Source: Dactylonectria macrodidyma
Lineage: Eukaryota > Ascomycota > Sordariomycetes > Hypocreales > Nectriaceae
Reading direction: 5' to 3'
Assembly (NCBI GenBank): GCA_020744425.1
Contig: JAGMUV010000024.1
Span: forward strand, 62,001 to 126,000
Length of the DNA: 64,000 bases
Each line of letters begins with the position of its first letter. Position 1 is the stretch's first letter. The position numbers and the translations under genes were made by a program. The notes under the pieces were generated by a model. That model saw nothing but the letters and a program-made list of their open reading frames with translations, made no database searches and was not told the origin of the DNA. Of this stretch, positions 11,108-22,071 are shown one piece after another.

Positions 11108-13820
11108 TTAGCCCATTACCGCCGCGGTTCGCCTCTGACTGTTGCCTGCACCTCTCTTCTGGCCGCCTGGACGCGCAAGCGTGTACTTTGCAAAGGCTCT
11201 GGCCAGCGCCTTCTTGCAGCTCACCTTTTGGCTGCCCACGAAGCTGTCGACCGTCACCGCGATGGCTCGGTCAATATCCTGAGTTGAACAATACTCCGAT
11301 AGTCGCATGCGGCAGAATGCCTCGCTGATTCGGATGATTGCCTCAAGGTGACGGACCTATTTCCTGTTAGTATCTTGTCTTATAATAGACGACTGATCTC
11401 TACATACGGTAATTGGGTAAGCTCCTGTGGCAAGAGACTCTCGTCTCATATCGGCAAACAGTCGCGCAATCTTGTCCTCATCCACGTGATACAGCTTCGG
11501 CTTGCATCGTTCTCGGGCGTAGAGAATGTACTTTCGTAGAAGCTCTTGCGGGATCTCGCCCTCGGTCTTCTTTGACGCTGAAGTGCCCTGGGTCTCCGTC
11601 TGTGCCGAATCGTGCTCGACCTCCATGGAGTCCTGTTGGGTTAGAGGATGGCTACGACTGTGCGATCCCACAATGAACCGGGCTAGGCGCTCATCCTCCT
11701 CGGGCTCAACCGTGTCTCGGACAACGCAGAGAATGTCGAAACGCGACAGAATGGGCTCTGTCAGCTCAACATTGGCGGAGAAGGGAATCGTAGAGTTATA
11801 TCGGCCACCAATAGGGTTGGCTGCCGCAATAACGCCACATCGAGCCTGCAGTGTCGTCACGATACCAGCCTTGGAGATGGAAATGGTCTGTTGCTCCATA
11901 GCTTCGTGGATAGATGTTCGATCTTGATCGTTCATCTTGTCAAACTCGTCGATTAGGCAAGTTCCTCGGTCGGCTAGCACTAGAGCACCACCCTCCAAAG
12001 TCCACTCGCTCGTCAGAGGATCTCGGCGGACACTAGCCGTTAGACCGACTGCACTGGCACCCTGACCGGTTGCAAAAACAGCACGGTGAGCCGTCTTCTC
12101 AACGTATTTGAGTACTTGAGATTTGGCAGTTCCTGGATCACCAAGGAGGAGCACATTGATGTCTCCTCGCAGATGGTGCATACCCTTGGTAACCTTGGAC
12201 ACTCCGCCAAACAGCGAAAGGGCCACGGCTGTCTTGATGTCCGTGTGTCCGTAGATGCTGGGGGCGATGGCGTTGATGACTTTATCGATGATGTTGGGGT
12301 CACGGGCGAGCTTGCGAATATCATGCTCGTCTTGCTCCGTCATCCGGAAACCAGCCAGCTGGTCATGGGACTTGACAACGTTGTTAGCCTCCAAAATGGT
12401 GGCAAAGACCGGGAAACCATTGCGGTTGTTGAGCTGGGCATCGTAATTGTTGCGGTAGATCCCAGTGACCTCGATTTCCTCTCCAGGCTTAGCCTTATCA
12501 ATGAGATCCCAGAGGAGAATGACCTCTCGGTGTCGAGGCAATCGACCAGCAGGGACGGTGCCGGGCGACTCTTGAAGGGTCAGCTTTTGGTAGTTTCGGT
12601 AGACCGTCTTCTCAGAGTTGAGAGTGAATGGACCCCGAGACTGGCAGCTTTGACAGTAGCTGATCTTGACTTCAACGTTGGACTCCTGTTGGAAGGGGCC
12701 TAGAGTCACACCGCACTTAGAGCAGTCAAACTTGACATATTTGAGCTGGGGGAAAACGCCAGATCGTCGAGTGACGACACCGCTGACTCGAACAAGACAG
12801 TTCAAGTGTGATTGACGGAGCTGACGGAGGGTGTAATGAACAGGTAGATCGAAGATGCGCACATGGATCTCGGAGTGGATGCGCTCGTAGTCGGGGTAAT
12901 GCAGGAGGACGACGTCCATGGCCACGTCGTCGAAGAGTTTGAGCATTTCGGCGGGGGCATTGGCTAAGAAATAGGCCAGAATGGCTTTACTTTCTGATAG
13001 GTGCTCGTATGAGACTTCCAGGGACTCGGCGTTGACCTCACCCAAAGTTCGGATGCGGTTTCCGTAGACGGACGATCCAGAAGAGTCAATGTACGAGGTG
13101 AGGAAGGCCTTGAATTCTCGCTTGATGGTTCGTTGGACGGATGGTTGTGACACCCACTCGGTCAAGCTCGCAGCTTTAACATCGCCGAGCGCCTCCAGCG
13201 ACAGTTCCTCGGCCATGATATCGGTGTCCATGGCATCGTCAACATCCTCGTCGTAATGGTGGCGCCGGCGACGGGGTTGAGCGGCCAGGTCAATATCTCC
13301 CTCATCATCCTCGCCAGGAAGGAAAGCGGCGGGGATTCGCTGACGGCGGGCGACCTCTCGGTCTCTTCGATTGAGTCGGTTTTCCAGCTCGCGCCGGGCA
13401 CCCAGATCCATGTCGGCGTAGTCTGCATCGTCGAGATCGATGCCTTCGTAGATATCAATCTCTCGGTCTTGGTAATCGGCCTCAAACCCCTCGCGGAACA
13501 GATCAACGTCGTCCTCAGCCATCTCATCGAGATCATCGAGGTCATCCTGGATCTGGGCTTCCTCTTCAATGTCTTCGTCGTCGTCGCCGCCGTGGGCAAT
13601 ATTAAACTCGGCGGGAGGCGACGAGGGCATAGGGCTGGAGCCGAGACCGACAGATGAGGCGCCATCATCGCCGCCGCCGCGCGATCGCTTGCGACTTGAT
13701 CGGGGATCGGATCGCCGGTTGGCAGAACCTGGGTGATCTCGCAGCGGAGAACTGGAAGGCGGTTAGAGACTGACAGAGAAAAGGGGAGGGGTTGATGCTA
13801 GCTGCGGGGACTCACCTCAT
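11108..13820 (-). CDS. mcm2: DNA replication licensing factor MCM2, 865 aa
   Basis: Exons are 13820-13816, 13751-11408 and 11356-11108, giving 866 codons with stop, close to yeast Mcm2 (868). MCM2 is a subunit of the MCM2-7 replicative helicase in the nucleus. Seen: an acidic N-terminal tail with SP-rich sites; a zinc-binding motif with Cys at about 345, 348, 368 and 371; Walker A GDPGTAKSQ (about 539-547); Walker B CLIDEFDK (about 600-607); and arginine finger SRFD (about 671). VRDTVEPEEDERLARFIVGS after the AAA+ core identifies MCM2 rather than another paralogue. The first coding exon is only 5 bp (ATGAG); splicing to 13751 gives MSSPLRDHPGSANRR. The in-frame ATG at 13630 would lose 42 residues including this SP-rich start, so I prefer the spliced start. 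The second intron has a perfect TACTAAC branch site. MCM2 is transcribed divergently from the UBR7-like gene through a promoter carrying two MluI cell-cycle boxes. Confidence 0.97.
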
Positions 13821-14391
13821 GATTATCCGTGCCTATCGACAAATTGACACTTGATTTGGGTGTAAAGATGGCCAAGTTGAGGGGGCAACGGTAAAAGTGG
13901 CGGGTGCAAGGGATGGAGATGGAGGGGTTGTTCAGTGTATGGGTCTGTCGTCGAAAAGAGGCCACCAAGAAGAGCGAGGCGGGATGAAGCGAAAGTGGAG
14001 GCGGGTTACCAGAGCAATTTCGCGTGTCAAGACGCGACGCAGACGCGTAAAGTGAGAGGCGCTAAGCTCGTGGTTGGCATTGACGCGTAAAGTGGTAGTG
14101 CTACCTAGGTAGGTGCCTCAGCCCTGGAAAATGGGTGAGCCACAGGTACCGAAGCATGCATTTGCAGACAAAATATTAGCCACTCTGATGACTGAAGACA
14201 CGCCACATCCTGCTCGCGAAATTCTGTCGCCCTAAGCTCGCGCCTCTTATCGAGGCTGACCCTCCTCACCACTTCATACTGGCCTCGTCGTGCGGCTTGG
14301 CTGAATTGAATTTCTCCTCATCGACGCTTTATCTCCATCGCTGATATCATCCTATTTCCCTTCACGTTCCTGAATTAATCCCCATTCCATC
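13821..14391. promoter_or_regulatory. Divergent MCM2/UBR7-like promoter
   Basis: A 571-bp non-coding interval separates the two start codons, so the genes must share or abut promoters. It contains two ACGCGT sites inside a repeated 13-mer, and CGCG-containing variants at 14020-14040. Confidence 0.7.
14042..14094. promoter_or_regulatory. Two MluI cell-cycle box (MCB) elements in a 13-bp direct repeat
   Basis: GACGCGTAAAGTG occurs at 14042-14054 and again at 14082-14094, exactly 40 bp apart, each containing ACGCGT. ACGCGT is the binding site of MBF (Mbp1/Swi6 type), which drives G1/S expression of MCM genes in yeasts. The sites are about 223-275 bp upstream of the MCM2 start. A third ACGCGT (14550-14555) lies in the first intron of the neighbouring gene. 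Function in this species is inferred. Confidence 0.6.
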
Positions 14392-16219
14392 ATGTCGATG
14401 GATGCTGATTCCTCAGCCGCGGCCGTGGCCGTCGATCCGTCCGCGCAAACTGGCGTTGGTCGCAAAGACAGCTTCTCGGGCAAGTCGCATACCTCCAACG
14501 ACTCTCAGACGGCAGCCGAGTAAGTGCAATACGCACTAATCCCACCCCTACGCGTACACCTTCTAAACAAAAGCAGGTTCATCCGCAGTCAAGAACTCCT
14601 CGAGGCAGACGCTCGCGAAGCCCTTCCCTACGTATGCCCACCACCGTCCCCATATGGCCCCGATCGCACTGCTTACATTCACCCAGAGCATTGAGCACTG
14701 CACCAAGATACTCGGCCCATTGCGACAGAATGTATTCGCTTGCCTGACTTGCAACCCCCCGCCTGCAAAAGAGGGCGACGATTGGACTCCAGCTGGTGTT
14801 TGCTACGCCTGCTCTGTTCAGTGCCACGGCGAACACACTCTCGTCGAGATATTCCAGAAGCGAAACTTCACATGCGACTGCGGCACCACGCGAATCCCAT
14901 CGACGAGTCCTTGCGCCTTGCGCACCAATGAGACCACAAACACTCGTGGAGGTGTGCACTCAGATGAACCCGACGTGAATAACAAATACAATCACAACTT
15001 CCGCAATCGATTCTGCGGTTGCGAATGCGACTATGACCCCTTCCAGCAGAAGGGCACCATGTTCCAGTGTCTTGGTCTAGGGACGGCAGAGTTAGGAGGG
15101 TGTGGCGAGGACTGGTATCACCCAGGCTGTCTTGTGGGCATGGGACCCAATTGGTTTGAGAAGATGGAGAAGAAACAGACCAAGATTTCCCAGGAAGCCG
15201 CCGACAGCGGAAAGCAGCTGACTACTATCGCGGAGGGTAACGAAGGGCAGCAGGAGTCTACTGAGAAGCCAGCCGATGAGACCGCCACCGAGACCGCCAT
15301 GGTTGAGGACGATGAGGATGATGACGAGGTGCCTATGCCCCCAGGGTTCCCCGAAGAGGATGCCTTTGAGGGTTTCCTTTGCTATAAGTGTGTTGAGGCA
15401 AACCCCTGGGTTAAGCGGTACGCTGGCACTTCTGGGTTTCTCCCTGCCGTGTTTGTTGACCAGGCTGCCTCTGCTTCCGAAGCCAAGCCAGTGCAGGATG
15501 AGACTGAGGCAGTAAAGGAGACCAAGCCGGTGGAGGAGACCAAGCCTGTGGAGGCAACCCTGGTGTCGCGCAAGCGCAAGGCTGACGACGATGGCGACGA
15601 GAGCACAGACGCTAAGCGCCTGAGAAGCGAGACCGGCTCCGACACCAACGGAGCCTCTCCAGATCCAGCCGCGCCGGCCAAGGAAGTATCGGCCGCCAAG
15701 GAGGACCTGGGTTGCAAGCTCCCCAACCTCCCGCCTGCCCCTAAGGGCCAGTTCTCCCTCTTCTTTAAGGAGGACTTCCGGGACAAGTTCTGCCGATGCT
15801 CCGAGTGCTTCCGCCACCTCAACCCGCACCCGCAGCTGACGGAGGAGGAGGAGGTCTATGAGCCGCCCATGTCGGAGGAGGGCGGCTCGCAGCACGGCGG
15901 CGGCGGCGGCTCCACCAACGGCAGCGGCAGCCTCCTGGAGCGCGGCGAGAGCGCCCTGCGCAACGTCGACCGCGTCAAGGCCATCGAGGGCGTCATGGCC
16001 TACAACCACCTCAAGGAGCGCCTCAAGCCCTTCTTCCAGCAGTTCGCCGACAGCGGCCAGGCCATCGGCGCCGAGGACATCAAGGCCTACTTTGCCAAGC
16101 TGCGCGGCGATGAGCAGGGTATCAAAGAGGCCGGCGAGGCCGCCGCGTCGTCTTCCAAGAAGCCCGACGGCGAAGGGGATGGGGAAGCGGGGCCACGCAA
16201 GGAACAGAGCGGATATTGA
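14392..16219 (+). CDS. UBR7-like E3 ubiquitin ligase (UBR box + PHD-like), 571 aa
   Basis: Exons are 14392-14519, 14577-14631 and 14687-16219. The 55-bp middle exon is needed to keep the frame: reading through the second intron meets TGA at once. The protein starts MSMDADSSAAAVAVDPS. A UBR-type zinc finger spans about residues 66-140, with the Cys/His-rich pattern LGPLRQNVFACLTC, YACSVQCHGEH and FTCDCGTTR. A PHD-like region follows at about 165-215 (RFCGCECDYDP, CGEDWYHPGCL). A long acidic, Lys/Glu-rich disordered insert carries a KRKADDD-type basic stretch, and the conserved C-terminal motif KFCRCSECFRHL lies at about 427-438. This order matches human UBR7 and fission yeast Mlo2, which act in ubiquitination and chromatin-linked processes. 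Family assignment is strong; substrate is unknown. Confidence 0.92.
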
Positions 16220-16641
16220 AAAGTCAAGTGATATTGAGAGCTGGTGGTTTTGGCAACTACGGGGTGTGGCAGGGTTTTTGGAGCTGTGTAGTTATATAAT
16301 GTATTAGTATCATGAGGTGAGTGGCTCGCTGGGGAACAAATTGAACACACACAATGTTAAATGAATTGGATGGAGGCCAGGATGTGGAACGTTTGAGGTG
16401 GTTCACAAAAGCAATGCTCAAGATGCAAACATGGCTTCTTTTCTATTCATCGACAAGACGTCCCAACATCTCAGAGTTCGCTACACAATTGTACAAAAAC
16501 AAAACACCGTCCCGCGCCCTTGTGCCCCTTCTTTTCCCTATATTCATTACAGTTGGGTATCGCTGAATTCAAAACGCAGCCCCTTTTCATTGCATCTCGT
16601 TCTGGCCCCCGGCTAGTCTGGACGTGGGTTGGTCAAGCCAG
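16220..16641. other. Convergent 3' intergenic region
   Basis: This 422-bp interval lies between two convergent stop codons and must hold both 3' UTRs. AT-rich stretches such as TATATAATGTATTAG are plausible 3'-processing signals. No gene is seen. Confidence 0.5.
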
Positions 16642-17976
16642 TCAATCCCGTCTTTGTTGCCCCGTCGAGCCCGTACTCGACGCCGCACTCAGCGGTCGCG
16701 GCGGGGGCGCAGGTCCCTGGCCGCCATTGGAGTCCTCTCGCTGCATAGGGATCCCGCCCAGCATGCCCATCGGCATGTTCATCGGCATGCCCATGCTCAT
16801 GCTCATACCCATGACGTGCATCTGCGAATCTGGCTGGCCGCCGCCGTCACTATCCTCGGCTTGGCTGTCCAGCTGCTCCTGTGCTGCCTTGAGGTCGAGC
16901 TCACGGAGGCGATCCTTTTCAGCAGGATCGATGATGTCGTCATCGTCGCTCCAGTACGGATCGTCGTCCTCGAGTTCAGGCATGGCCATGCGCTTCCAAA
17001 AGCGCAGCTCCTGGCGGGCAGCCTTGTCATCAACGCGGCGGTCCCAGCGGGCCTCGTCCTCGTCGTACTTGCGGCGGAAGTCGCGCAGGCTGTCGTTGGC
17101 CTTGCCGGCGTGGTGCTGCATGGCCCAGATCTGCTCGCGCAGGCGGGCGTTCTCATCGCGAGTGTCGGCAAGCTGCTTGCGGTAGGAGCGATGCCAGGCG
17201 GCCACGTCGGTGACGTGCTTGGTCTTGTAGTCGTGGAACTGGCGAAGCATGAGGGCCATGGCGTTTGCGTACTGAGAGAGGAGGTTGGCGTTGGCATCGC
17301 GGCTAAACTTGGCCTTTTCGAGGGATTCAGAGAGAAGAGAGATGAGGGCGTCGAGGTTGTGCTCTTGGCCTAGAAGAGAAGTGAGACGGGTCAGTAGTGA
17401 GCCTTGTCAAATCGCGCGGCGCGCGATGAACTTGGAGGTGGCCATAGACATACCATTGAGGTCGTCCGAGGCGCCGTCAATGATTTCGTCGTTGCCCAGA
17501 CCATGCGTCCTGGCGCGATTCCGTACGCGACCAAGCCCACTGACGATATCCTCGGTGACGCGACGGTTCTCGCTGAGCTGGCGGCTAAGCTCGTCAACCA
17601 TGCCGTAAATGTAGTTCAGCTCGGCCTGGTGGCCCGCGGGGGTTGGCACAGGCATGCCAGCGGACATGTTTGTGCCGTTCATGCCGTTCATCATAGTTCC
17701 GTGAGGGTGTTGCGGGTGCTGCTGTTGCTGCTGCTGTTGCTGCTGTTGATGATGGAGCTGGAACTGCTGTTGGCTCTGGAGATTGCTGCCAGCACCACCG
17801 CCTCCTCCGCCGTTGCTGCCGTGGCTGTTTCCGAGGTGCTGCTGGGCCAGTTGTTGGGCGAGCTGCTGCTGAGGCGATATCTGTGGGTGGGGAGGGACTT
17901 GCTGTTGGTGTCGAGCCACGGGCGGGGATGGAGACGGAGATGGATCGTGGGGGCTTGGAGGCGTCGGAAAGTTCAT
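16642..17976 (-). CDS. Polyglutamine/coiled-coil protein with Met-rich tail, unknown function, 416 aa
   Basis: Exons are 17976-17454 and 17369-16642. The GTATGT donor and TTCTAG acceptor join DDLNG to QEHNLDALISLL, giving 417 codons with stop. N-terminal residues 1-100 are Pro/Ser/Gln/His-rich with a run of about ten Gln and a Gly run. A helical segment follows (ELNYIYGMVDELSRQLSENR) and then long charged, coiled-coil-like helices (about 175-320: ANAMALMLRQFHDYKTKHV and KQLADTRDENARLREQIWAM). An acidic patch (ELEDDDPYWSDDDD) precedes a Met-rich tail, GMSMSMGMPMNMPMGMLGG. I do not recognise a family. Low-complexity Gln plus coiled coils suggests a scaffold or transcription/RNA-associated protein, but that is only inference. 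The gene converges on the UBR7-like gene. Confidence 0.85.
17724..17751 (-). repeat. CAG/CAA tract encoding polyglutamine
   Basis: On the plus strand a run of CTG/TTG triplets (17720-17750) encodes about ten consecutive Gln in the coiled-coil protein. It is a length-variable coding microsatellite. Confidence 0.8.
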
Positions 17977-18652
17977 GTCTTGCTGGGGGTCTTGGGTCGT
18001 CTTTAGAGGTTTGTCTTGACTTGTCTTGGGCTAGCCCCGGCTGGTCAAGTGGAGTTTGTACTTATCAGGTGTCCATGATATCTCTCTACCGGGGTCACCT
18101 CGAACATGACATCGCCATGGGACAACGCGATGGGATATCCCAGAGCCATCCGAGTTCTTTCCATAGAAACCCATGCATACATTTTCCACAATCTTAGATA
18201 CTAGCATCGCAAATACATTTCACTTATAAAATCCGTATGGCAAAACAGATGCCGTCTCATCACACACATAGCTTCCATTCGTTCTTTTGGCTCTCATTGA
18301 CACATTTCGCGCCTCGAAATTTCCTCCTTCTTTTTTTGGCCCTCGTTGATCTTTTGATATCCCTTTTCGCTTCTCTCGTATAGATAGACCTTGACACTCT
18401 CATCATTGCTTCATGTCATGCGCTCACTCAAAATCATATCAAAATCCACAAACGCCTAGTCATAACGTGTCAACCTCCACGCGTGGACAAAAATCGCCAT
18501 GTAGCGAGCGGTCCACCCCCCAAGACTCATAGATATATAGCTTGTCATGTACGTCGTTTCATCGTTGTCGCTAGTTCGCCGGTTCGTCATGTCGTAAGGC
18601 CGAAGACAAGATTCCCCGCCTTCAGTCAAGCGTCCCTCTTCGTTCCCTGGCC
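17977..18652. other. Spacer between two minus-strand genes, no gene seen
   Basis: A 676-bp interval between the start of the coiled-coil gene and the stop of the caspase-like gene. It should contain the promoter of the former and the 3' UTR of the latter. AT-rich pieces (for example ACTTATAAAATCCG) occur near 18220-18240. Confidence 0.5.
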
Positions 18653-21310
18653 TTAGGTCGAATCAACATCCATTCTGTCCTCTGTGGATTTGACCTCGAT
18701 GGTTGAGGTGTCCTCGGACTGCGAGTTTTCCGTCAAAGGTACAGCACCCGAGTCCTTGTGATCCGAACTTGTTGGCGCAGCTCCATTTGCGGTTCCGCCA
18801 CCCATCCCATTCCCTGCGCACAGCCGGTACTCGTTGTCCCCCTTGGACTCGATAATGTTTTCCTCCAACGCCCATTTCTGGAGAAGAGCGTCAACACCCA
18901 ACCTCTGGCCTTCCCCCTTCTCCATATGCCGCCCAACGTGTTCAGTCCACTCATCCCATGACGTAGGGCCTTCGAAGACAGTTAGGCAACCCGGCTTCGG
19001 ACACGCTGACCTCTGAGGGGGATGGCGGCGTTGAACAAGGCAAGATTGTTGCATTTCCTTGACGTGAGTCTCCCACTCCGTTTGAAGTTTGCTGTCTCCT
19101 TTTGCAATTGCCCTCTTGATCTGAAAAGGAGCATGCATTCGCCGCAAGTGCTGTGTGAATAGGTCTTTCCGGTTGAACTCATTGCCTCTTCCTTCTGCAG
19201 TGCTTTGTGTGCAAGCAGAGCAGCGATAGTATTGCAAACAGAGATGTTGTGAAGCAATGTGACGCTTCCACTCGTTCTTGGACCCGAATGTGCTTGTGCA
19301 GCCAGCAAAGAAGAATGCACACGGAAACGGGCGAGTGTGAGCAGCAGCAATGTGCTTCCGCAGGGAAGACGAATCCTTAAAAGGCGCATGACTGCAATGG
19401 TTGCACCGTGTATCCTGTTTCGGGAGTGACCGGCGAGGTGCCTTTGCTTTGGGGGTCATTTTGAAATCCACTGATATCGCCGAGTCATCGGCCCCGGATT
19501 CGGTTGCATCGTGAGAATTTGCCTCCTCAGCCCTCACCTCAGGTAGACCATCCGGCAAGGTCGTTCGGGGTCGATCCGCTGGTTTGAGGGCCTCATCACT
19601 CCGGTGACGAACGTGGCTGAGGGCCTTTAGCTGCTCTGCAGCCTCCTGCATCTCTGCAGAGTCCTCCACATCATCCTTGGCTTTGGCGTGGGGAGTAACA
19701 GGGGTGACCGGTGGGAAGGGACCGGCTGAAGGACTAGTCTGTGGAAACTCGGGGCGATCGCCAGTACCAGGTCCGTCTCTAGAGACAGATGAGCGGAAGG
19801 AGTGCTCATGGCCCTCCACTTCACGTCGTATGCGTGTAGGTGTTCCTACCGCATGTTCCCTGGCCTCTAAGAGGATACGACCGTCCTCCACTTCCTTGGC
19901 CGACGGCTTGATCCCTGAAGAGCCGACTAACCTTTGGTACAGGTGGATCATGTTGTGCGAGCTGATGTATCCCAGGAAACAGCAGACCTTGTCATGCTGG
20001 ACCACGTTCCAAATAGAATGCGGCATAGATATCAGAAGCATTGTCGGAGGGCCCAGAAACATGCCTTCCACGGCAATCTTGGCCCCAAGAGGCGGAGTGT
20101 TGTGCAACCATTGGGTGAAAAAAGACATGTCAGGACTTGCATCGCCAACAAACGTGGTGCAGACGAGGATTCGGGGTTCGTCAAATCTAAGATCGACGAC
20201 AGATTCAGGGTCAATGAGCTGATCCTCACGTTCTCTCGCGCCCTGGCCATCCAAGTCGGTGCCGTTTTGCAAGGCCGACTGTGGCCGGGCCGGCAATGGT
20301 GCAAGACTTAGACTCTGGCCCTTTCCAGGTGTGAGAGTAAAGAAGATGGGAGTTTGAGAATTGTGTGACGGATTCCCGGTCACTCCATTAGTGCGTGGAG
20401 TCTGGGCGTGCTGCTGTTTCTGGGATTGTACCTCCTCATGCAGTCTCTGGGCGCTGAAAGGTCTTCCAGAGCCAAGCTTCTGTAATGCTTCAACCAAGTT
20501 AGATGTGAAGGAACGGTCTGAACTATCTGATTGGCTGCGATCCGGCGAGCAAGCAGCGATGGCTTGTTTGACTCCATGGCTGCCAGCTGTAGGTGGATCT
20601 GGTACGGAGCATGTATCAAGCAATAAGAGGATATCTGACTGGGCATCCTCGAACAAGCAGCGAACGCCGTCCCACTTGAGCTTTGCGGCGTCTTCCCGCG
20701 CATTGCTATGAAAGGTAGTCAGACACAGGAGTCAGATCCGATCAAACAACACTACTTACCACGCCCAGAAGAGCTGGCCGTCGGCGCCAGCATAGCCGTG
20801 GCCAGCATAGTAGATGATGAGGAGGTGGTTGGCTCTGGCGTGTTCGAGGAATGAGGCCATCTGAACGCCCAATTTTATGCTGGGGTTGGCAACGGTGGGA
20901 ATATTCCATCGTTCTGTACGGAAGTTGTACTGTTTCTGAAAGACCCTCTCCAATGCAAAAAGGTCTTCGTCGACGGATTCGTCCTCTTCCCACCTCAACA
21001 ACAGGACGGAGACATCGGTGTAGGACGGACGCTCGGTCTGGCGCTGGATGAGCATCGCAGCATCCTGAAGATGGCGGGCAAAGGATTCGAAGTCATGACG
21101 TTCGGCTATAGGGGCTTCTTGTACGGGATAGTGTTGTTGTTGTTGAGGCTGTTGAAGGAGCTCAAGTTAGCACAATGGTGACTCGGGCATTTAGGGTGGT
21201 TCGAGGATTGCAGGTCTGACCGATTCGTGGGGATACTGGGCGGGCTGAGGCTTGGGAGTTGTAGCATTGACCTTTGGGGCCAGCTTCCGCTTTTTGCTGG
21301 AGGGTTCCAT
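18653..21310 (-). CDS. Caspase-like (C14-fold) protein fused to C2H2 zinc fingers, 843 aa
   Basis: Exons are 21310-21221, 21148-20760 and 20705-18653, totalling 844 codons with stop. Exon 1 begins MEPSSKKRKLAPKV, a classical basic nuclear-import signal. Its donor (GTCAGA) is weak, but the CTAAC branch site and CAACAG acceptor are good. A polyQ patch follows. Residues about 60-200 resemble a caspase/metacaspase p20 core: a strand and charged helix, LLIIYYAGHG with the catalytic-type His at about 147, FWAC, then ILLLLDTCS with the catalytic-type Cys at about 192. The Ser/Pro-rich middle is followed by four Cys2-His2 units: CNHC...H...H (about 594-616), C...C...H...H (622-647), CSAC...H...H (655-684) and CPKPGC...H...H (728-753). 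Both dyad residues are present, so proteolytic activity is possible but unproven. Nuclear location is inferred. The exact N terminus is the least certain part. Confidence 0.85.
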
Positions 21311-22041
21311 GGACGAAGAGACGACGAGAGGCGGGTGGTGGAGGGTTCAGAGGAGGGATTGTCGTGACTAGTAATGGCCGGGGAGCATTGATTGGCGGAC
21401 GGGTAAAACAGCGGGTGGACGGCCGCAAGCCGGCGATGAGGTGAGGGGATCAAGAATGGAATGGGACGTGGAAGCTAGACGTCAAGGCTGGAGAGACTGG
21501 CAAATGGAGATATGGAGGGTAACGGCAGACGCAAGAGGCAGTGGCAAGAGGCTGCGAGGAGAGGTGGAGCGGGGGCAAGGCCACACAACGAACTGGGAGA
21601 GATTGACCGATAGACTAAAGAGGTTCCGGGAGATACCGAGCAACACACAGAGGGGGAGGGAAAGAAGACGGAGTTTATGGGAGAAACGAAATAGGGAGAC
21701 GGGTCCAGGAAGGAAGGCAAGAAGCGGAGAGTGGCGTGAGGGAGTGAGGGAGTGAGCAAGAGAGCAGTAAGTTGTGCGAGAGGGAACGAAGAGAGAAACC
21801 CGTGAGAGCAAGAGGGAAGAGAAGAGGGAATAAGGCTGGCGTAGACTGGAATTGGGGGAGAGGCTCGCGCAAGGCTGTCGTGTCTCTGGAGCCCAATGTG
21901 GAAATGTGGGGGAAATTCGGCATGTGATTGGGCGGTAGGCGAAGCGCAGAGAACCCGCGGACCCTTGAGCAATGGGGCTTTTGCCTCGACGGGGTGGGGA
22001 CAAGGAGAAGGCAGGAGAAGGCAGGAGCCCACAAGGGCCAG

Positions 22042-22071
22042 CAGCGAGTCCCAGCGAGTCCCAGCGAGTCC
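22042..22071 (+). repeat. Tandem repeat (CAGCGAGTCC)3
   Basis: Three exact 10-bp copies in the caspase-like gene's upstream region. Confidence 0.9.

Noticed and set aside
13630..13632. ATG at 13630 as MCM2 start
   Set aside because: The upstream 42 codons are in frame, protein-like and joined by a good intron to an ATG at 13818-13820; kept only as an alternative.
15092..16009. 305-codon minus-strand frame opposite the UBR7-like gene
   Set aside because: Antisense shadow of the Glu/Lys-rich coding region, giving an artificial Leu/Gly/Ala-rich translation.
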